64,000 bases of DNA from NCBI GenBank assembly GCA_036971715.1, contig JAVHJL010000004.1, forward strand, positions 930,001 through 994,000, given 5' to 3'. Position numbers and translations under genes: made by a program. Below the pieces are notes generated by a model. That model was not told the DNA's origin, ran no database searches, and saw nothing but the letters and a program-made list of their open reading frames with translations. The stretch is from Arthrobotrys musiformis (Eukaryota; Ascomycota; Orbiliomycetes; Orbiliales; Orbiliaceae). This document shows positions 24,101 to 35,450 of the stretch, piece after piece; within the stretch, counting starts at the first letter, position 1; each line of letters opens with the position of its first letter.

Positions 24101-24581
24101 GGTGATTTTGTTCTTGCCGGAGGAGGCGAAGTAGGATGATGCATCTTCTATTACTTCTTCCTTTTTGCTGGTTTATTTGTTAATATGCATTGCCGTCTGG
24201 GCGGATTGAAGGGGGCATTACGCTTTTGGGGCCGGTTTGGGAGCTGGTTTTTTGGCACTGTGGTATCATGTTAGTTATTGCTGTATGGTTGATAGATGGA
24301 GTGCTTACGGCGTAGGTTTCACTTCCTCCTCCTCATCGGATTCGACTAGATACCTATTAGCTATAATGCAGCTTCGAGCTTTCCTCCCAACAGTTGAAGA
24401 ACTAACCGACTCTCCGTCCTCGTTTGACCGGTTTCTAGATTTAACAAAAGAATTTATTAGTATCGAGAACAGTTTAAGGATTGGAGGGTTAACATACAGC
24501 AGCAGCAGCAGGCGCAGGTTTCTTAGGAGCCGGTGCGGCACCACCTTTCGGTGCGAAGAAGGACCGGATATCTGCCGGCAT
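21142..24581 (-). CDS. RFC1: Replication factor C large subunit
   Basis: Seven exons on the minus strand (24581-24498, 24434-24407, 24345-24309, 24257-24222, 24167-23517, 23459-21561, 21499-21142) encode 1030 residues. Rfc1 is the large subunit of the clamp loader that places PCNA on primer ends in the nucleus. It starts MPADIRSFFAPKGG, a PIP-box-like motif. A Lys/Asp/Glu-rich disordered region follows, with KRKKKDVDMDDY and an AT-hook-like GRGRPSKA. The BRCT domain has CLAGLTFVFTGNQQSISRDDA and GGKVTGNPSRKTSYVVVG. The AAA+ core has Walker A GPPGVGKTTAAHLVA and Walker B IVLIMDEVDGM. The family C-terminal region and a Lys/Asp tail ending GKGKAPAKGKGRAKK follow. Five short 5' exons encode the poorly conserved N-terminus. 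These exons were chosen for frame continuity and are less certain than exons 5-7. Confidence 0.94.
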
Positions 24582-25442
24582 AGCTCTCTACTCAGCTTCC
24601 CGTGGTCGTGAGGTAACTTATCGAAGGGAAATATGGAATATAGATCGTAGTTCCAGCTGGGGAGAGGTAGATTGGAGAATATCGACCCGGAATGCTTAGT
24701 AACTCTGAAACTTCGAGGTCACAGTTCGCGTCGTCGTTTATAATTAGTCGGAATTGGGGGCAGCTTGAAGAAGTCGCGTCACGTTGAATCCCTGTCGACG
24801 GCTGACCACGAGATTTGGACTAAACGAGAAATATAACACTTTCAACACGTTGTTTTCCACATGGGTTCGATATATAGTCGAGACCATCCCAACATAACCA
24901 TGTCTTCCTCATATTCGAATAACATCTACGGAACTACCATTCTATCACGTATTCAGAATGGCTAAATAGTAAAGAGAACCTTCTCATTACAATAGGTATA
25001 ATATCTTGGTGTCATATCTGACTAAGATTGACGCCGCTACCACCAATAGCCCTATATCCCCCACCAATAGCCCTATATCCCCCACCATAGCCCCTAGATC
25101 GTCCCCATAAACATCGAGCCAACTTTTCCTACCGATTATCCACCTCAGACCAGCGAAAAGAACATCTTAAAGCCTCCCCCCCAAACCTTCATAGAAGCCA
25201 TAGACATTAAAAAGAAATATGTACCAGAAAGTGATTAAAAATCGGGGGGCAGACATATAAAGGGAGAAAAAAAGCAGGAATTTTAGGTACACAAAGAAGA
25301 CGTAAAAGCCCATCTCAAAAGGAAGAAGAAGAAACCGCTTCTATATATACTCATCTCAAAAACAATAATAACTAAGAAGGTTCGCAAAACCCCAACCTCA
25401 TAACATAAACAACCATACCAAATTCCAAAGAATTTAGAAACT
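24582..25442. other. RFC1 upstream region and spacer
   Basis: No gene found. It includes the RFC1 promoter and, near 25041, a short tandem repeat. The right end carries the 3' UTR of RGP1 (A-rich, 25260-25400). Confidence 0.5.
25041..25102. repeat. 21-base tandem repeat, about 3 copies
   Basis: A unit of 21 bases, caccaatagccctatatcccc, occurs twice in perfect tandem (25041-25061 and 25062-25082) and is followed by a diverged third copy (25083-25102). It is a minisatellite in noncoding DNA. Confidence 0.85.
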
Positions 25443-28441
25443 TTAGACCACGAACCCCCCGTGGATGCCTCCACCACCCGCAGGGCCCCCGACGTCATTG
25501 GCATATACCTTCACAGGAATACTACAATCGAACCCATCACACCACACATCCCTGACGGCCGCAAACAACTGGCCCCTCTCATCCTTCTGCGTCCTCTCCA
25601 TCAACACCCCCTCTCTATACCCATAATACGGGAAATACCCGTCCTGTTGCCCGGGAGTCGCTGGCACGACCTCCCCCATTTCGTTCACGTGTGCTGCCGG
25701 CGATGTCGGTCCGGCGGCGGTACTATGCTGCCTGCTGTGCGTTGAATTACTAAAGCTGTGTGCCGCGATGAATTCCACTCGCAAACTCCATTTCAGGGAT
25801 ACGCCCGATGTCGAGAATTCGGGAGTACCTGATTGCGGGATCGTTGGGGAGAAGGTTATGCGCTTGGAGAAGAGGCAAGTTTCGGTGTGCTGGGCGTGGA
25901 CTTTGCGGGTTACGCGGTAGAGGGAAGAGCTAGACCTCAAAGCGAGGGATTGGGTAACCGTTTCATGCGTTTCGAGTGTGGCATTAACCTAGTGTAAGAA
26001 ATATTAGAACTCAGTGCATGGAGACGCGAACTTAAAGGAACATACGTGATAACAAGGAATCTGAGCATTCGAGAAGTCAATCACCGCAATTATCGATTCG
26101 CCAAGTTTGTATGCCGGTCGTGCGAGCGATAGGTTCGCGACTTGCTTCCCATTCCTAGTGATTCCAAAAATTTGCGATGCCCCGTGCTGACCTTGCAGTT
26201 TCGTGACTGCAAAGTCTATCGCTTCTTTTGCCGTCGGTTGTTCGGGTATTGCGAATGAGTTTCGACGGGATATCATTATCGAGGGGGATAATATGCCGGT
26301 ATGTCCACCGGGAGAATAAGCACCATTGGTTTGAGTCTCGGTATGCAGCAATTTTTCAGCGTATTGCAGGAATTCATCGAGTGAAGATTCGGGTTTGGTG
26401 GATTTTCTGGCTTTCTTAGGCGCCGTTAGAGCCGCGTTTGGTTTGTTCTCGTCGAGAGTCTTGACTTTCGCTTCGTCCTTAAGCAAGATAATTGGGTTGA
26501 GGAGGTCGTATGTGTGGAGCCCACCCCCAGCTACAATATATTAGATCAAGTTCATCAAAAGCAATAGTAACACGACTAAACCTACGATTAACGTGTGGAA
26601 AGACCCGGAAGGGTACCTCGATCACTTTCGGATGTTGGACACCTTTACCGGGTCTCTGCGTCCCGATCACAATGTTGTAGACCACCTTAATTGCCTTACC
26701 CTTGTGCGTCGGCGGCAGCTGTTTCGGTAATGTGAAGGTGTAGGTATACGACTTGCTTTCACCCGGAGCAAGCTTTAGGTCGACAAATAGAATCGACTGC
26801 GGTGTAGAAAGTATCGGTATCGATCTCGAATCTGCCAAACTATCAGCACACAATCCCCAAACCACCCCAGAGTCTGATACGTACTCGCGATATTCTTCAT
26901 CTCAGCCATAGAGCTGACGTTCCCTCCAGTAATCAAACTCCCCAATCCACTCGTAATCCCACTAGTGATGCCATTTGTAATGCCGTTTTGAAACCCATTC
27001 GAAAGATTCCCCCACCCCAGACCCCCGAACAATCCGCTTTGGTTCTTCCTGGTCTCGATTCCCACTACGCCACCACCCATCTGCCCTCCCACTATTCCTT
27101 TCCGCTTGACTTCCTCGAACGATCCCGTTTGTACTAGCGACCCATCCAACATGAAACTACCTTGCACCTGCGCATACCCCATCATCAGCACCTCCGGCGC
27201 CCGTGTCGTAGCGTTCCCAGAAAGTAAACTAGTTCTCCGACTATGGCTACCCTGGCGCATTAATAACCGCTGATTCATCTGTGTGTCGAAGTCTGACAGT
27301 AAAGTATCCGTAGTGCTGTTGGGTAACGAGTAGAAATCGATACTTGAGCGGGGTGTGTTATCGTCGCTCATAATTTGAGAGTTGATAACTTTGCTGGGTG
27401 GGACATGTTCGAACTCCGAGGTGGAATTGTTGGACTCTTCAGCCGGACTGACGAGTTCTATGTTCGCCACGCCGGGGAGGAGGAGGTCGGATGCGTAGAG
27501 CGAGTCCGATTTTGTCGCACTTGGTTTCGAGGAGTCCTTCGCAGGTAGAGGGGGTGTCTTCGCGGCATTTGAGCTAGGAGGGAACTTGAACGACTTGTTT
27601 AAGGACCCACTGGCGACGTGTCTAGGACTTGGATTCCGGCGGGGAGATGTAACGGAAAAGGACGTAAGGGATTCCTCGATGTGGTGGGTTGGTGTCTGGG
27701 TCCGGTCGTGTCTTCGGGGCAGGGTAGCTAGGCTCCATTAGTATTAACGGGTCCCAATCAGCTTGGGAGAAGATAGCAACCAAAGCTCTTCATGGGAACA
27801 AACCTACCCGACTGCGGTGAAGCTCCAAATGCGCCAACCATGGGACTCCTTTTCGGATTGTAACTTAAACTTGTACTCCTGGAATGCGGCGTGGACCGTC
27901 TCCCGGGAGTCCTAGCCTGGACATCCCCACCAGCATCCGATCCAATGGACACAATCGATATCGACCGTTTATGCTTATGCCCGGCACCTCCCAACGCTCC
28001 CTCCATGGTACTACTACCCTGTGTCGTCGCCGTCATGGGACGAACGGTACTGGGAGCCGGCGACCCTAAGGGAGTGTTTCCCTGGGGTATCCGGCGCGCA
28101 CTGGCCGGAGTAGACAAGGACAAGCTAGGCCGATGTTTCCTCGCATTGGCAGTGGAGATGCTCCCAGGCCGTTGTTTCCGTGAAGCCGCCGATGCACCAC
28201 CAGCAGAAGACTTCTCGGCAGCAGCGAGGGACAGAGGTGGCTGTTTGCTACGTCGTTCATTGTAGGGGTTCTTGGAGTCGGGATGCTCCGCTATGCTGCC
28301 GTTTACGGTACGGGAAGAGGTAGTACGATGGGAGCCGGGAGCAGGAGCGATGTTTCGGAAGGTGATGGTGCATTCGATGTCCTCGCCGGCAAAGACGGCG
28401 GCCTTGTCGCCGAACGAGACGAAGACTCGGATATTCGACAT
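25443..28441 (-). CDS. RGP1: Rgp1-family subunit of a Rab guanine-nucleotide exchange factor
   Basis: Five exons, 28441-27808, 27727-26885, 26831-26586, 26530-26046 and 25988-25443, encode 917 residues. In yeast, Rgp1 with Ric1 activates the Golgi Rab Ypt6 for retrograde traffic. The start at MSNIRVFVSFGDKAAVF opens an arrestin-like beta domain (AGEDIECTITFRNI). Long Ser/Pro/Arg-rich loops follow (about residues 40-300). Further conserved strands include MGYAQVQGSFMLDGSLV, LKLAPGESKSYTYTFTLP, KGKAIKVVYNIVIGTQRP and YKLGESIIAVIDFSNA, with the C-terminal segment CFYPYYGYRE-like (YFPYYGYREGVLMER) and SIPVKVYAND. It is longer than yeast Rgp1 because of the low-complexity loops, common in filamentous fungi. 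An in-frame extension upstream of 28441 lacks the conserved start and is not used. Confidence 0.85.
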
Positions 28442-29785
28442 TTGGTATCTGATATACGAGAACCAGCCAACCAAACAAACAGATGACGACAAATTGACGG
28501 ACGCCCAAGTACCTAGGTAGCTAGCAAGCGGGAGAGGAATATCGATCGATACAAGATGATGGTGAGGGAGAGAACAGACGCTCGGACGGATGTTATGACA
28601 GGTCCGAGAGCGGGAAGGGGGCCATTCTGTTCCCGGCAGCCAATCGATTGTAATAATACTCAGCAACTATATTATCGATGTGGAGGTTGTGGCCGTGGTT
28701 GGTGGTTGGTGGTGGTTGCAGTAGTGGTGGAGGTGGTGGTTATTAATCGAATTGATGGATGTCTACGGGCTGAAACGGGCTGCTGGTTCTGTTCTGTTGG
28801 AGCTTCTTGTTCCTGGCCCGGCTGGCTGGCTGGCTTGGCCGGCTCGTTCTTGGTCGCGTCGAGACGAGATTCCCCCCATTTCTGCCCCACAACCACGCAC
28901 CCATGCCTATGTCCATACCGCTCAAAGCAGCACTCCAGGCTGTCAGAGTAGAAGATTCGGACATTACTGTCGAATGTCCTATCGACCAGAATTTTCTGTA
29001 ATTTTTATTTTATTTTATTTTGTTCATTTCCTACGGGGATGCAATGCAACGGTTGTGAATACTTACTCGGGCATGCCGCAGGAAATTGGTTATAACTCCG
29101 GTTGCAGAGTGAGTCTGCTCCGGATTCTGACGCAGGAATTCGATCAATTCCAACAAAACACCACCACAGTCAAATCTATCTGTCTGATATAAAGAAGACT
29201 CGACGGTAGACACTCACTCTTATATATAACGACATCGGTACAGTTATTGAGAAGGAGGGGTGCTATTTTTACCCCTTTCGAGGCAGCTGGATAATATATG
29301 GCAGCCACAGCGCGAGACGGCGGCAAGCTGGACCAATTGCTCCCAACGACGCCCCCAAAATCCAACAAAGTCCCCCGCGTTGGCCATATATTCTGTATCA
29401 TTTCTATTTCTATCACTATCACATCTCTGCATGCCGTCCGCGAGGCTGAGGCTGAACAGCTTAACAGCGTGTTATTATAATCACTCACGCAGGGAAAGTT
29501 CACTGATCAAATCAAGGCTGCGGGGCGAAAGCTTGTTTTCCTATAAGAGCCTTGGTTTCCTTTGTATTCTGTTTCGTTCCTTCGTTTCTTCTTTTCTTCT
29601 GCCATATTGTATCCTTGGTCTTTCGTTCAGAGCTGGCGCCGCTGTTTCTTCACTCTTTCCTATATATACACTAGCTTCGATAGCTGGATTTGTTAATACC
29701 ATATTATCTTTAAATTTTATATACTTAAGCATATAAGTACTATACCACAGGGGCAAGGTTAATATTATTTAAATAAAGAATCATA
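28442..29785. other. Spacer with RGP1 upstream region and G/T-rich tract
   Basis: No convincing gene. A GTGGTTG-rich tract lies at about 28680-28740 and an (ATTTT)n-like run at about 28993-29020. The ORFs here are short, overlap on both strands and lack motifs. Confidence 0.5.
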
Positions 29786-30352
29786 ATGAAGTGGACAATC
29801 CTCCTTCTCCTCCTCGCCCCCCTCGTAACCCCCCAGATCACCGACGCCCCGCAAACAATCGACCTCTCCCAACCCTACCTCTCCCTCCCCTCCTGCGCCC
29901 AACTCTGCTTCTGGCAGCCCTACCCGGGCAACTACCGTTCCGACGCCATAGCCTCCTACCTCTCCTGCACCCAACCGAGCGTCTACTCCGGCGCCCTCGA
30001 ATCCTGCTTCTGCCGTCCCGACTACTCCTCCGATGTCGTAAACTACATCAGCAGCTGCGTCAGCGTCAAATGTCAAGACTCGCCAGGGGATTGGAGGGTC
30101 GATGTTAGCAAGGCTACTAGCGTTTATGGGGGGTATTGTGGTAGTGTTAATGGTAGAGGGACGGGGGTTGGGAGTACAGTTGTTGAGACAGGTGGGTTTT
30201 CTGTGACGGCTGAGAGGACCGTTACTGTTACTGTTGCGGCTCAGACGGGGTCCTCCTCTTCCTCTGCTTCTTCTTTTGAAGCGGGGGGAATCCGGGTGGT
30301 TATGGCAGTAGTGGTTTTTATGGCTGCAGTGTTTATGGCAATTGGATTGTAA
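29786..30352 (+). CDS. CFEM-like cysteine-rich surface protein (GPI form)
   Basis: A single-exon frame of 188 residues starts at ATG 29786. It has a signal peptide (MKWTILLLLLAPLVTPQ) and an eight-cysteine CFEM-like domain (about residues 29-118): the spacing C-x3-C ... C ... C-x-C ... C ... C ... C is visible as CAQLC, YLSC, SCFC, SSC, VKC and GGYC. The second half is Thr/Val/Ser-rich and ends in a hydrophobic tail (VVMAVVVFMAAVFMAIGL) preceded by SSFEAGG, as expected for a GPI-anchor signal. CFEM proteins sit in fungal walls or plasma membranes and some bind haem; the role here is inferred. A different 3' end spliced to 30413-30861 would replace the GPI signal by a transmembrane helix and basic tail (see next entry and findings). 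Confidence 0.75.
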   Translation: MKWTILLLLLAPLVTPQITDAPQTIDLSQPYLSLPSCAQLCFWQPYPGNYRSDAIASYLSCTQPSVYSGALESCFCRPDYSSDVVNYISSCVSVKCQDSPGDWRVDVSKATSVYGGYCGSVNGRGTGVGSTVVETGGFSVTAERTVTVTVAAQTGSSSSSASSFEAGGIRVVMAVVVFMAAVFMAIGL

Positions 30353-30412
30353 TTAGTATATTTATATTGATTTAAATATATATTGACTTCCCGCTACGAT
30401 ATAATTATATAG

Positions 30413-30861
30413 ACGCCGTATCCGCCCTCACAGAAAACCAGAGTCCCACCACCATCGAAAGCGCTAAGACCTCCCTCGTCGAGTCCATTCCAGCAAACAC
30501 CAGCCCCTCCCTTCCCTCCACGACCACCACATCCACATCCACAACTTCAGTTCCTACAAATACAACCTCACCAGAAGCATATACAAAAGATGGAGGACTA
30601 CCAACAGGAACAATAGCAGGAATAGCAGTCGGCGTCGTAGCAGGGGTTGTTTTAGTGCTCCTGGTTGTAGTGTTCAGTAGTAAACGGATACGAACGAAAT
30701 TTAGTTCGAAGCTACCCTCGCTCAAGAAGAAAACACCAAAACCTCAGGGACGTGTGTCGGTGGGGGTATACACGGCTGATGGATTGCCAGTCAAAGACGG
30801 GGTGGTGTATGGTGATGGCAGGGCGGAGACGGAGTATTTGCCTACGATTAGAGAGGTGTGA
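30413..30861 (+). other. Probable alternative 3' exon: Ser/Thr stalk, membrane helix, cytosolic tail
   Basis: An open frame without its own ATG at the right place follows the acceptor-like tatatag at 30411-30412. It encodes a Ser/Thr/Pro-rich stalk (STTTTSTSTTSVPTNTTS), then GGLPTGTIAGIAVGVVAGVV continuing into a hydrophobic helix and basic stop-transfer SSKRIRTKF, and a tail ending EYLPTIREV. This is the usual layout of fungal single-pass wall-sensor-like proteins. It most likely belongs to the CFEM gene just upstream through an intron. The direct 30349-30412 intron does not keep frame; a phase-0 donor around 30294-30332 joined to the AG at about 30432 would. A separate gene is possible. Confidence 0.5.
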
Positions 30862-31160
30862 TTATATTCCTTTTAGATATTTATTTGCTTACGCGCACTG
30901 GTTTTGATAGTCTGTTTGGGTACTTATGTATGAGGTATGATCATATGAATGTATTTGTAAATAGGACATTTAGGTCTGGTTACGAGACATAGTCGATCTA
31001 TTAATTGAGAATTCAAGATTCGACCTAGATCTATCGATTCTAATTATCTCGTAGCCCACCCTCTAATTAAAATTATATCAGAAAAGTATTATACAGAAAA
31101 TATAGCACCCCCGCGATCCCAACACCGTCTATAAATTACAAAATATATTAAATATATCAA

Positions 31161-32990
31161 TCACGCAGCAGCAGCCGCAGAGCCAGCATGAATCCTCCCC
31201 CACCTCCCAAACAGCGCCACAACCAACCCCACCCCCGCCGCTCCAGTCGGAATCCCCAAAGACACCTTAATCCCCTGCATATACGCCGCCACAATATCCG
31301 GCACATACCTCGCTGGAAATGCCCGTCTGATCTCTGTCGCACCCGTCGCAACCACAAGCATGCGATCTATCTCCGGCGTATCCGGCAGATTTGCCAAGAG
31401 CCTATTCACGAATGCTGATTGTCCGGCCGCTACGAAAAAGCTACCGCCAAGGCATTGGAATACTATATATAGAAATATACTATTAGCTTTGTATACCTAT
31501 GTAGATATCAAAGGGGATTGAAGACTTACGCAGGACCATAGCAGTAACTGACGAAACATCCGTAGCATCAGAATAAGCCTGCCCAACAATAATAGGCAAT
31601 TGAAACGCAACCCCCCACCCCACCCCGCCAATAATCTGATACCCTATCCATTTCCCCGCTGAAGTGTCGATATCGAGGGTATACAGCAACCCCGAAGCCA
31701 CAATCGCAATAGCCGCTCCAACAACCTTAATCGGACCCGCTATACCCGTTTTACTCACGAATATACCGGATAGGATCATAGATACCGTCACCGCTATTAT
31801 CAGCGGCAAATTTCTGACTCCCGACATCGTAGGACTGACGTCGTGCACGCTTTGGAAATAGATCGGTAGGTAGTAAATGACCAAATAATACGATCCAACG
31901 AAGAAGAAGGTGAAAAGACAGCTGATGAGTATTGCCCGCTGCTTTATCAATCGTGGTACCACCATCGCGCGTTCGCCCTGGTATACCTCCCACACCCCGA
32001 ATACCATGAAGATAAGTACGAACCCAACCAGTAATCCTATAACCACGCTGTCGTTCCAAGATTTAGTCTGTCCTGCATATTGTAAAGCAAGCATGTATGC
32101 CGTAATGCCACCCATAATCATCCCCGCCCCCACGAAATCCATCTGCAAGATCTTCTCCCTCAGCTCTGCAACCACTGGTTTTGCACCAGCGGGGGCGTGG
32201 AAGAAGAATAGGACTATGAAAGCGGATATACCCCCTATGGGAAGATTGATATAAAAGCACCACCGCCAGGAGACATGATCCGTAAACGCACCGCCAAGTA
32301 ACGGTCCAATCACTGACGCAAATCCAAACGACATGCCGACAAATCCGGTATACATCGCCCTCTTCGCCGGTTCAGCAATAAAGGCGATGATAGTGTATGC
32401 TCCAGTCCCGATCCCCGCAGCACCGAGCCCCGTAACCGCCCTGCCGACAATGAGGGTTGTGGAGTTTTGGGCGACAGCACATATCAGACTTCCGATTTCA
32501 AAAACGATGATGCAGGATAGGAAGACGGTCTTTAGGGGGAAGTATTTATACGCTTTGCCCCACGAGGACTGGAAGCCGCCGTTGGTCATGAAGAAGGCCG
32601 AGCCGTACCAGGAGACTTTGTCGAGGCCGTGGAATTCGTCTGTTATTCTGGGAATGGCGGTGGCGACGATTGTCTATAAATCAAAGGTCAATTATAACAT
32701 TAAAGGAAATAATTTAGTGGAGGTAGATATACCATATCCAACGACGCAAGAAAGATAGCAAGAATAAGAGCCAGAACGATAACGAACCGCTTCATCCCCT
32801 GAGGATAATCATCCCCATCGCCATTATTACTCGACAAATCCGCTGCCTTTTCTTCGAGATTGACGTGATCGCAAACACCCTCGTCACCATTGGTTTTATT
32901 CCTGGAAGGCTCCTTTTCGTCAATTGGAAAATTTGACTCCGGCTTGGAATTGCAATTGACAAGGGCGGATGGTAATGAATCCGTCGTCAT
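31161..32990 (-). CDS. DHA2-family MFS drug/toxin exporter
   Basis: Three exons, 32990-32733, 32673-31530 and 31462-31161, encode 567 residues. It should be a plasma-membrane proton antiporter of the 14-helix DHA2 group, which exports drugs or secondary metabolites. An acidic soluble N-tail of about 65 residues precedes the first helix RFVIVLALILAIFLASLDM. Family motifs follow: TIVATAIPRITDEF (motif D1-like), VGRAVTGLGAAGIGTGAY, GPLLGGAFTDHVSWRWCFYI (motif C plus loop) and PIYFQSVHDVSPTMSGVRNLP. The C-tail is Ala-rich. The first intron splits the conserved LDM-TIVATAIP join, which confirms the splice. No gene cluster surrounds it. Confidence 0.92.
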
Positions 32991-33652
32991 AGTTTCATTG
33001 CCATAAGGAAGAACTTTCGCAAAAGATTAAATATCAAAGATCTATATTAATTATTGGTAAAGGAACGTTCGAATGATAAAAAATAGTTTAAGAAGAGACA
33101 AAAGTGAAGAATCGTGCATGAGAACCCGCATAATATATCCATCAGATCCAAGAATCCGGATCCCATACACAACAGGGCCTGAAAATCTGTGTTGGTTGTT
33201 AGGAAACTGGCGCCAGGTCAGGGCGGAACAGCTCTCTATTCCGCGAATGGCTGGTGCCAAGCTTATGAATCATACGAATTCATGGTATCAACGCGATAAA
33301 TCTATGTTTAATATTGAGGCCAATATCGAAAATAATTTTACTTTGGAGATGGAAATTAAAGAAGTGATAGTTACCCTTTCTTCTATCTATGGCAGGCAAT
33401 CCGAGTGTCTGGGACAGTACTTTTTAAATACGTTTATAATTCCGGTGGAGGAAGGGGAATGGTGTCATTGTGCCAATATGCAATGTTCGATTGTTCAAAA
33501 TCGAATCGATCCCAGGACTGATTTGAGGATTCATGAACGTCGGACCGAATTTACACCTGAACTTTCAATCCCTGGCAAACAGCTACCGTTCAATATTTAA
33601 ATATACTATACATCACGGCCAGAACCGCACTTACCTTCCAGCGTACCGCCTG
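32991..33652. other. MFS promoter and AT-rich spacer
   Basis: It contains a 175-codon plus-strand ORF (33073-33600) without recognised motif or splice partner. I see no support for calling it a gene. Otherwise AT-rich. Confidence 0.4.
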
Positions 33653-34160
33653 CTATACCACCTCCTTCGAAGTAGGACTAATAATATATATCCTTTGATG
33701 CGGACATTCTTTTTTCCCCTTCCAATAGATAAATTTCTGATTAGAACTTGTCTCGTATACCAGGGCTGGCCGAAGATTAGAACCCCTGGAGACTATCTGG
33801 GTGATATCATCATAGCCATATAAAATGGAATATTCAAAACCTTGTACCGCCGTACCGTCTACGAATTTAATACGCGTCCAGGCGAGATCTATATAGTATA
33901 CAAATTTGCAAAACGGCCTATCGATTTTCAACTTGAGCTCCAACAAGTCTATATGCTGTTGTGTCTTAGTAGCGGTGTTTAATCCGAAGGTATCAATATC
34001 GTTGTGTTGCATCTGTTGTAAAACGAACTTACCCTTCCAAGGGCGAGGAAAATTTTGTAGAAAGCGTCAAATGGTATTGGATATTCCTCGAGCGTGTGGA
34101 TAATTATGACCACCCGTATTGGCGTGGAGTATTTACTTGTCGCTGCCCAGTCAACGAGAT
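33653..34160 (-). CDS. Unrecognised spliced gene, 5' part not resolved
   Basis: Two minus-strand exons fit well: 34160-34033 and 33955-33653, joined by a 77-base intron with donor GTAAGT and a branch-like TACTAAG about nine bases before the acceptor ACAACAG. The joined frame reads DWAATSKYSTPIRVVIIIHT, then EEYPIPFDAFYKIFLALGR, then HIDLLELKLKIDRPF, and ends ISPTSKEVV plus a stop. It has coding-like composition, mixed hydrophobic and charged, with no signal peptide. The 34160 end is a plausible acceptor (CTCTTGCTCTAG), so at least one more exon lies upstream. I could not fix it, and a decayed 5' part is also possible. Family unknown. Confidence 0.45.
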
Positions 34161-35450
34161 CTAGAGCAAGAGTTTAAAAATAGGTTGATCGGGGCCTGGC
34201 ACATGGATTACTCGGTGCATGGCGTCGCATAGTACACGGGAATTCGAATCGAAGGTGCGCGCCCGTGGCACGAACGAGCAAATTATACTCATCTAATAGA
34301 CTTTCAAAGTAATATAATTCCCGCGCGCTCTGTGGAATAATTTTCGTATAGAATCAATATATTTAAATTAAATTATTTCATGATCGCACCAAGACCACGC
34401 CACGGAATATATGGGTGTCTACCAGATATGTCAGACCCGGAGACTAGCACCTGATGCAGAAGTCGGAACACCCGACCGACCTCTTACCGCGGTACCGGAA
34501 TGCGGAAGCATGAACATGTCTCGAAACGAATTTATCGGCCAGCCAGCATTCTGAAAGACAATATCGATTCCCCCGCCGGTATCAGCCAGGTATAGTATGC
34601 TATACCACTATCGACGGTATTGCATATTTTATACTAAGTCGGATTCAAAATTGCCAGTCACAAATTAATTAAATAAGATTACTACGACCACGAATCGATA
34701 TGAAGAGGCATGGCCACACGCGTCGTACGGTAGTACCCGCCACATGGGCTGCCTGGTCTGGCCATACAGAGAACAGATGGCCACATGTCCATGAATTCAC
34801 GCACACATGTATACATTACATGTATACCTACCAAGGGCTTGTGTAGATGTATACAAAGACGAGCCCCCCTTTCAGAGTACAGAGCTTGCTACTCGACCAA
34901 GCTCAGCAGCTAGTTAGCTAGCTCGAGGAGCTGTTTGACTAGCGTGCCCCGACAGCTGCAAGTGCAAGTGAGCACACAGCTCCTGCAGCAGCGATTTCAG
35001 ATGCAACTGGTCAAAAGCATGAGAATTTTTTCTTTGATCCGAAGCTCATTAAACACGAAATGCCCCTGCATGGCCACATCGTCCGCGAACTAATCGCGTC
35101 GCAGCAAGATATTAAAAGCAATTTGACTGCCGTTTCGGGTAAAATTGCATGCAGACTTCCTGCACTCCTCCACCTGAACTTGCACCAACCTAACCACCTT
35201 CTCCGTCGGCTGGAAGCAGTGAGCCAGAAAGAAACCGGGATGCGAAGGGGAGAAAAGGAAAAAAGAAGAAGGATCATGCGCCCGCCTCGACAAGTCTGCA
35301 CTGCTAGTTACTGTTAATTTCGGCGCGTCGTTCCAGAAGAACGATACCTACCCCGAGTACCTAACTACGACATAGGTAATTACCCAGAGAATAAAGCAAG
35401 CAAGCAGCCAGGCGGTAACAGCCAGGCAGCAAGCAAGCAAGCAAGCAAGC
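34161..35450. other. Spacer before the coiled-coil gene
   Basis: Mostly AT-rich on the left. It may include missing 5' exons of the minus-strand gene ending at 33653. It has a repeated acatgtatac (about 34806 and 34817) and, close to the next start codon, an AAGC repeat. No clear gene. Confidence 0.4.
35431..35450 (+). repeat. (AAGC)5 repeat abutting the start codon
   Basis: Five perfect AAGC units run directly into the ATG at 35451, giving the start context gcaagcATGG. More diverged AAGC units occur just upstream (35394-35410). Confidence 0.9.

Noticed and set aside
28442..28666. In-frame N-terminal extension of RGP1
   Set aside because: The added residues are not conserved-looking, and the conserved protein start (MSNIRVFVSF) is at 28441.
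33073..33600. 175-codon plus-strand ORF
   Set aside because: No motif, no conserved-looking core, lies over the upstream region of the MFS gene in AT-rich DNA; length alone is not enough.
34012..34032. Apparent 20-base intron before the ORF starting at 34012
   Set aside because: Too short for spliceosomal removal; the same donor joins a later acceptor at 33956 to give a normal 77-base intron.
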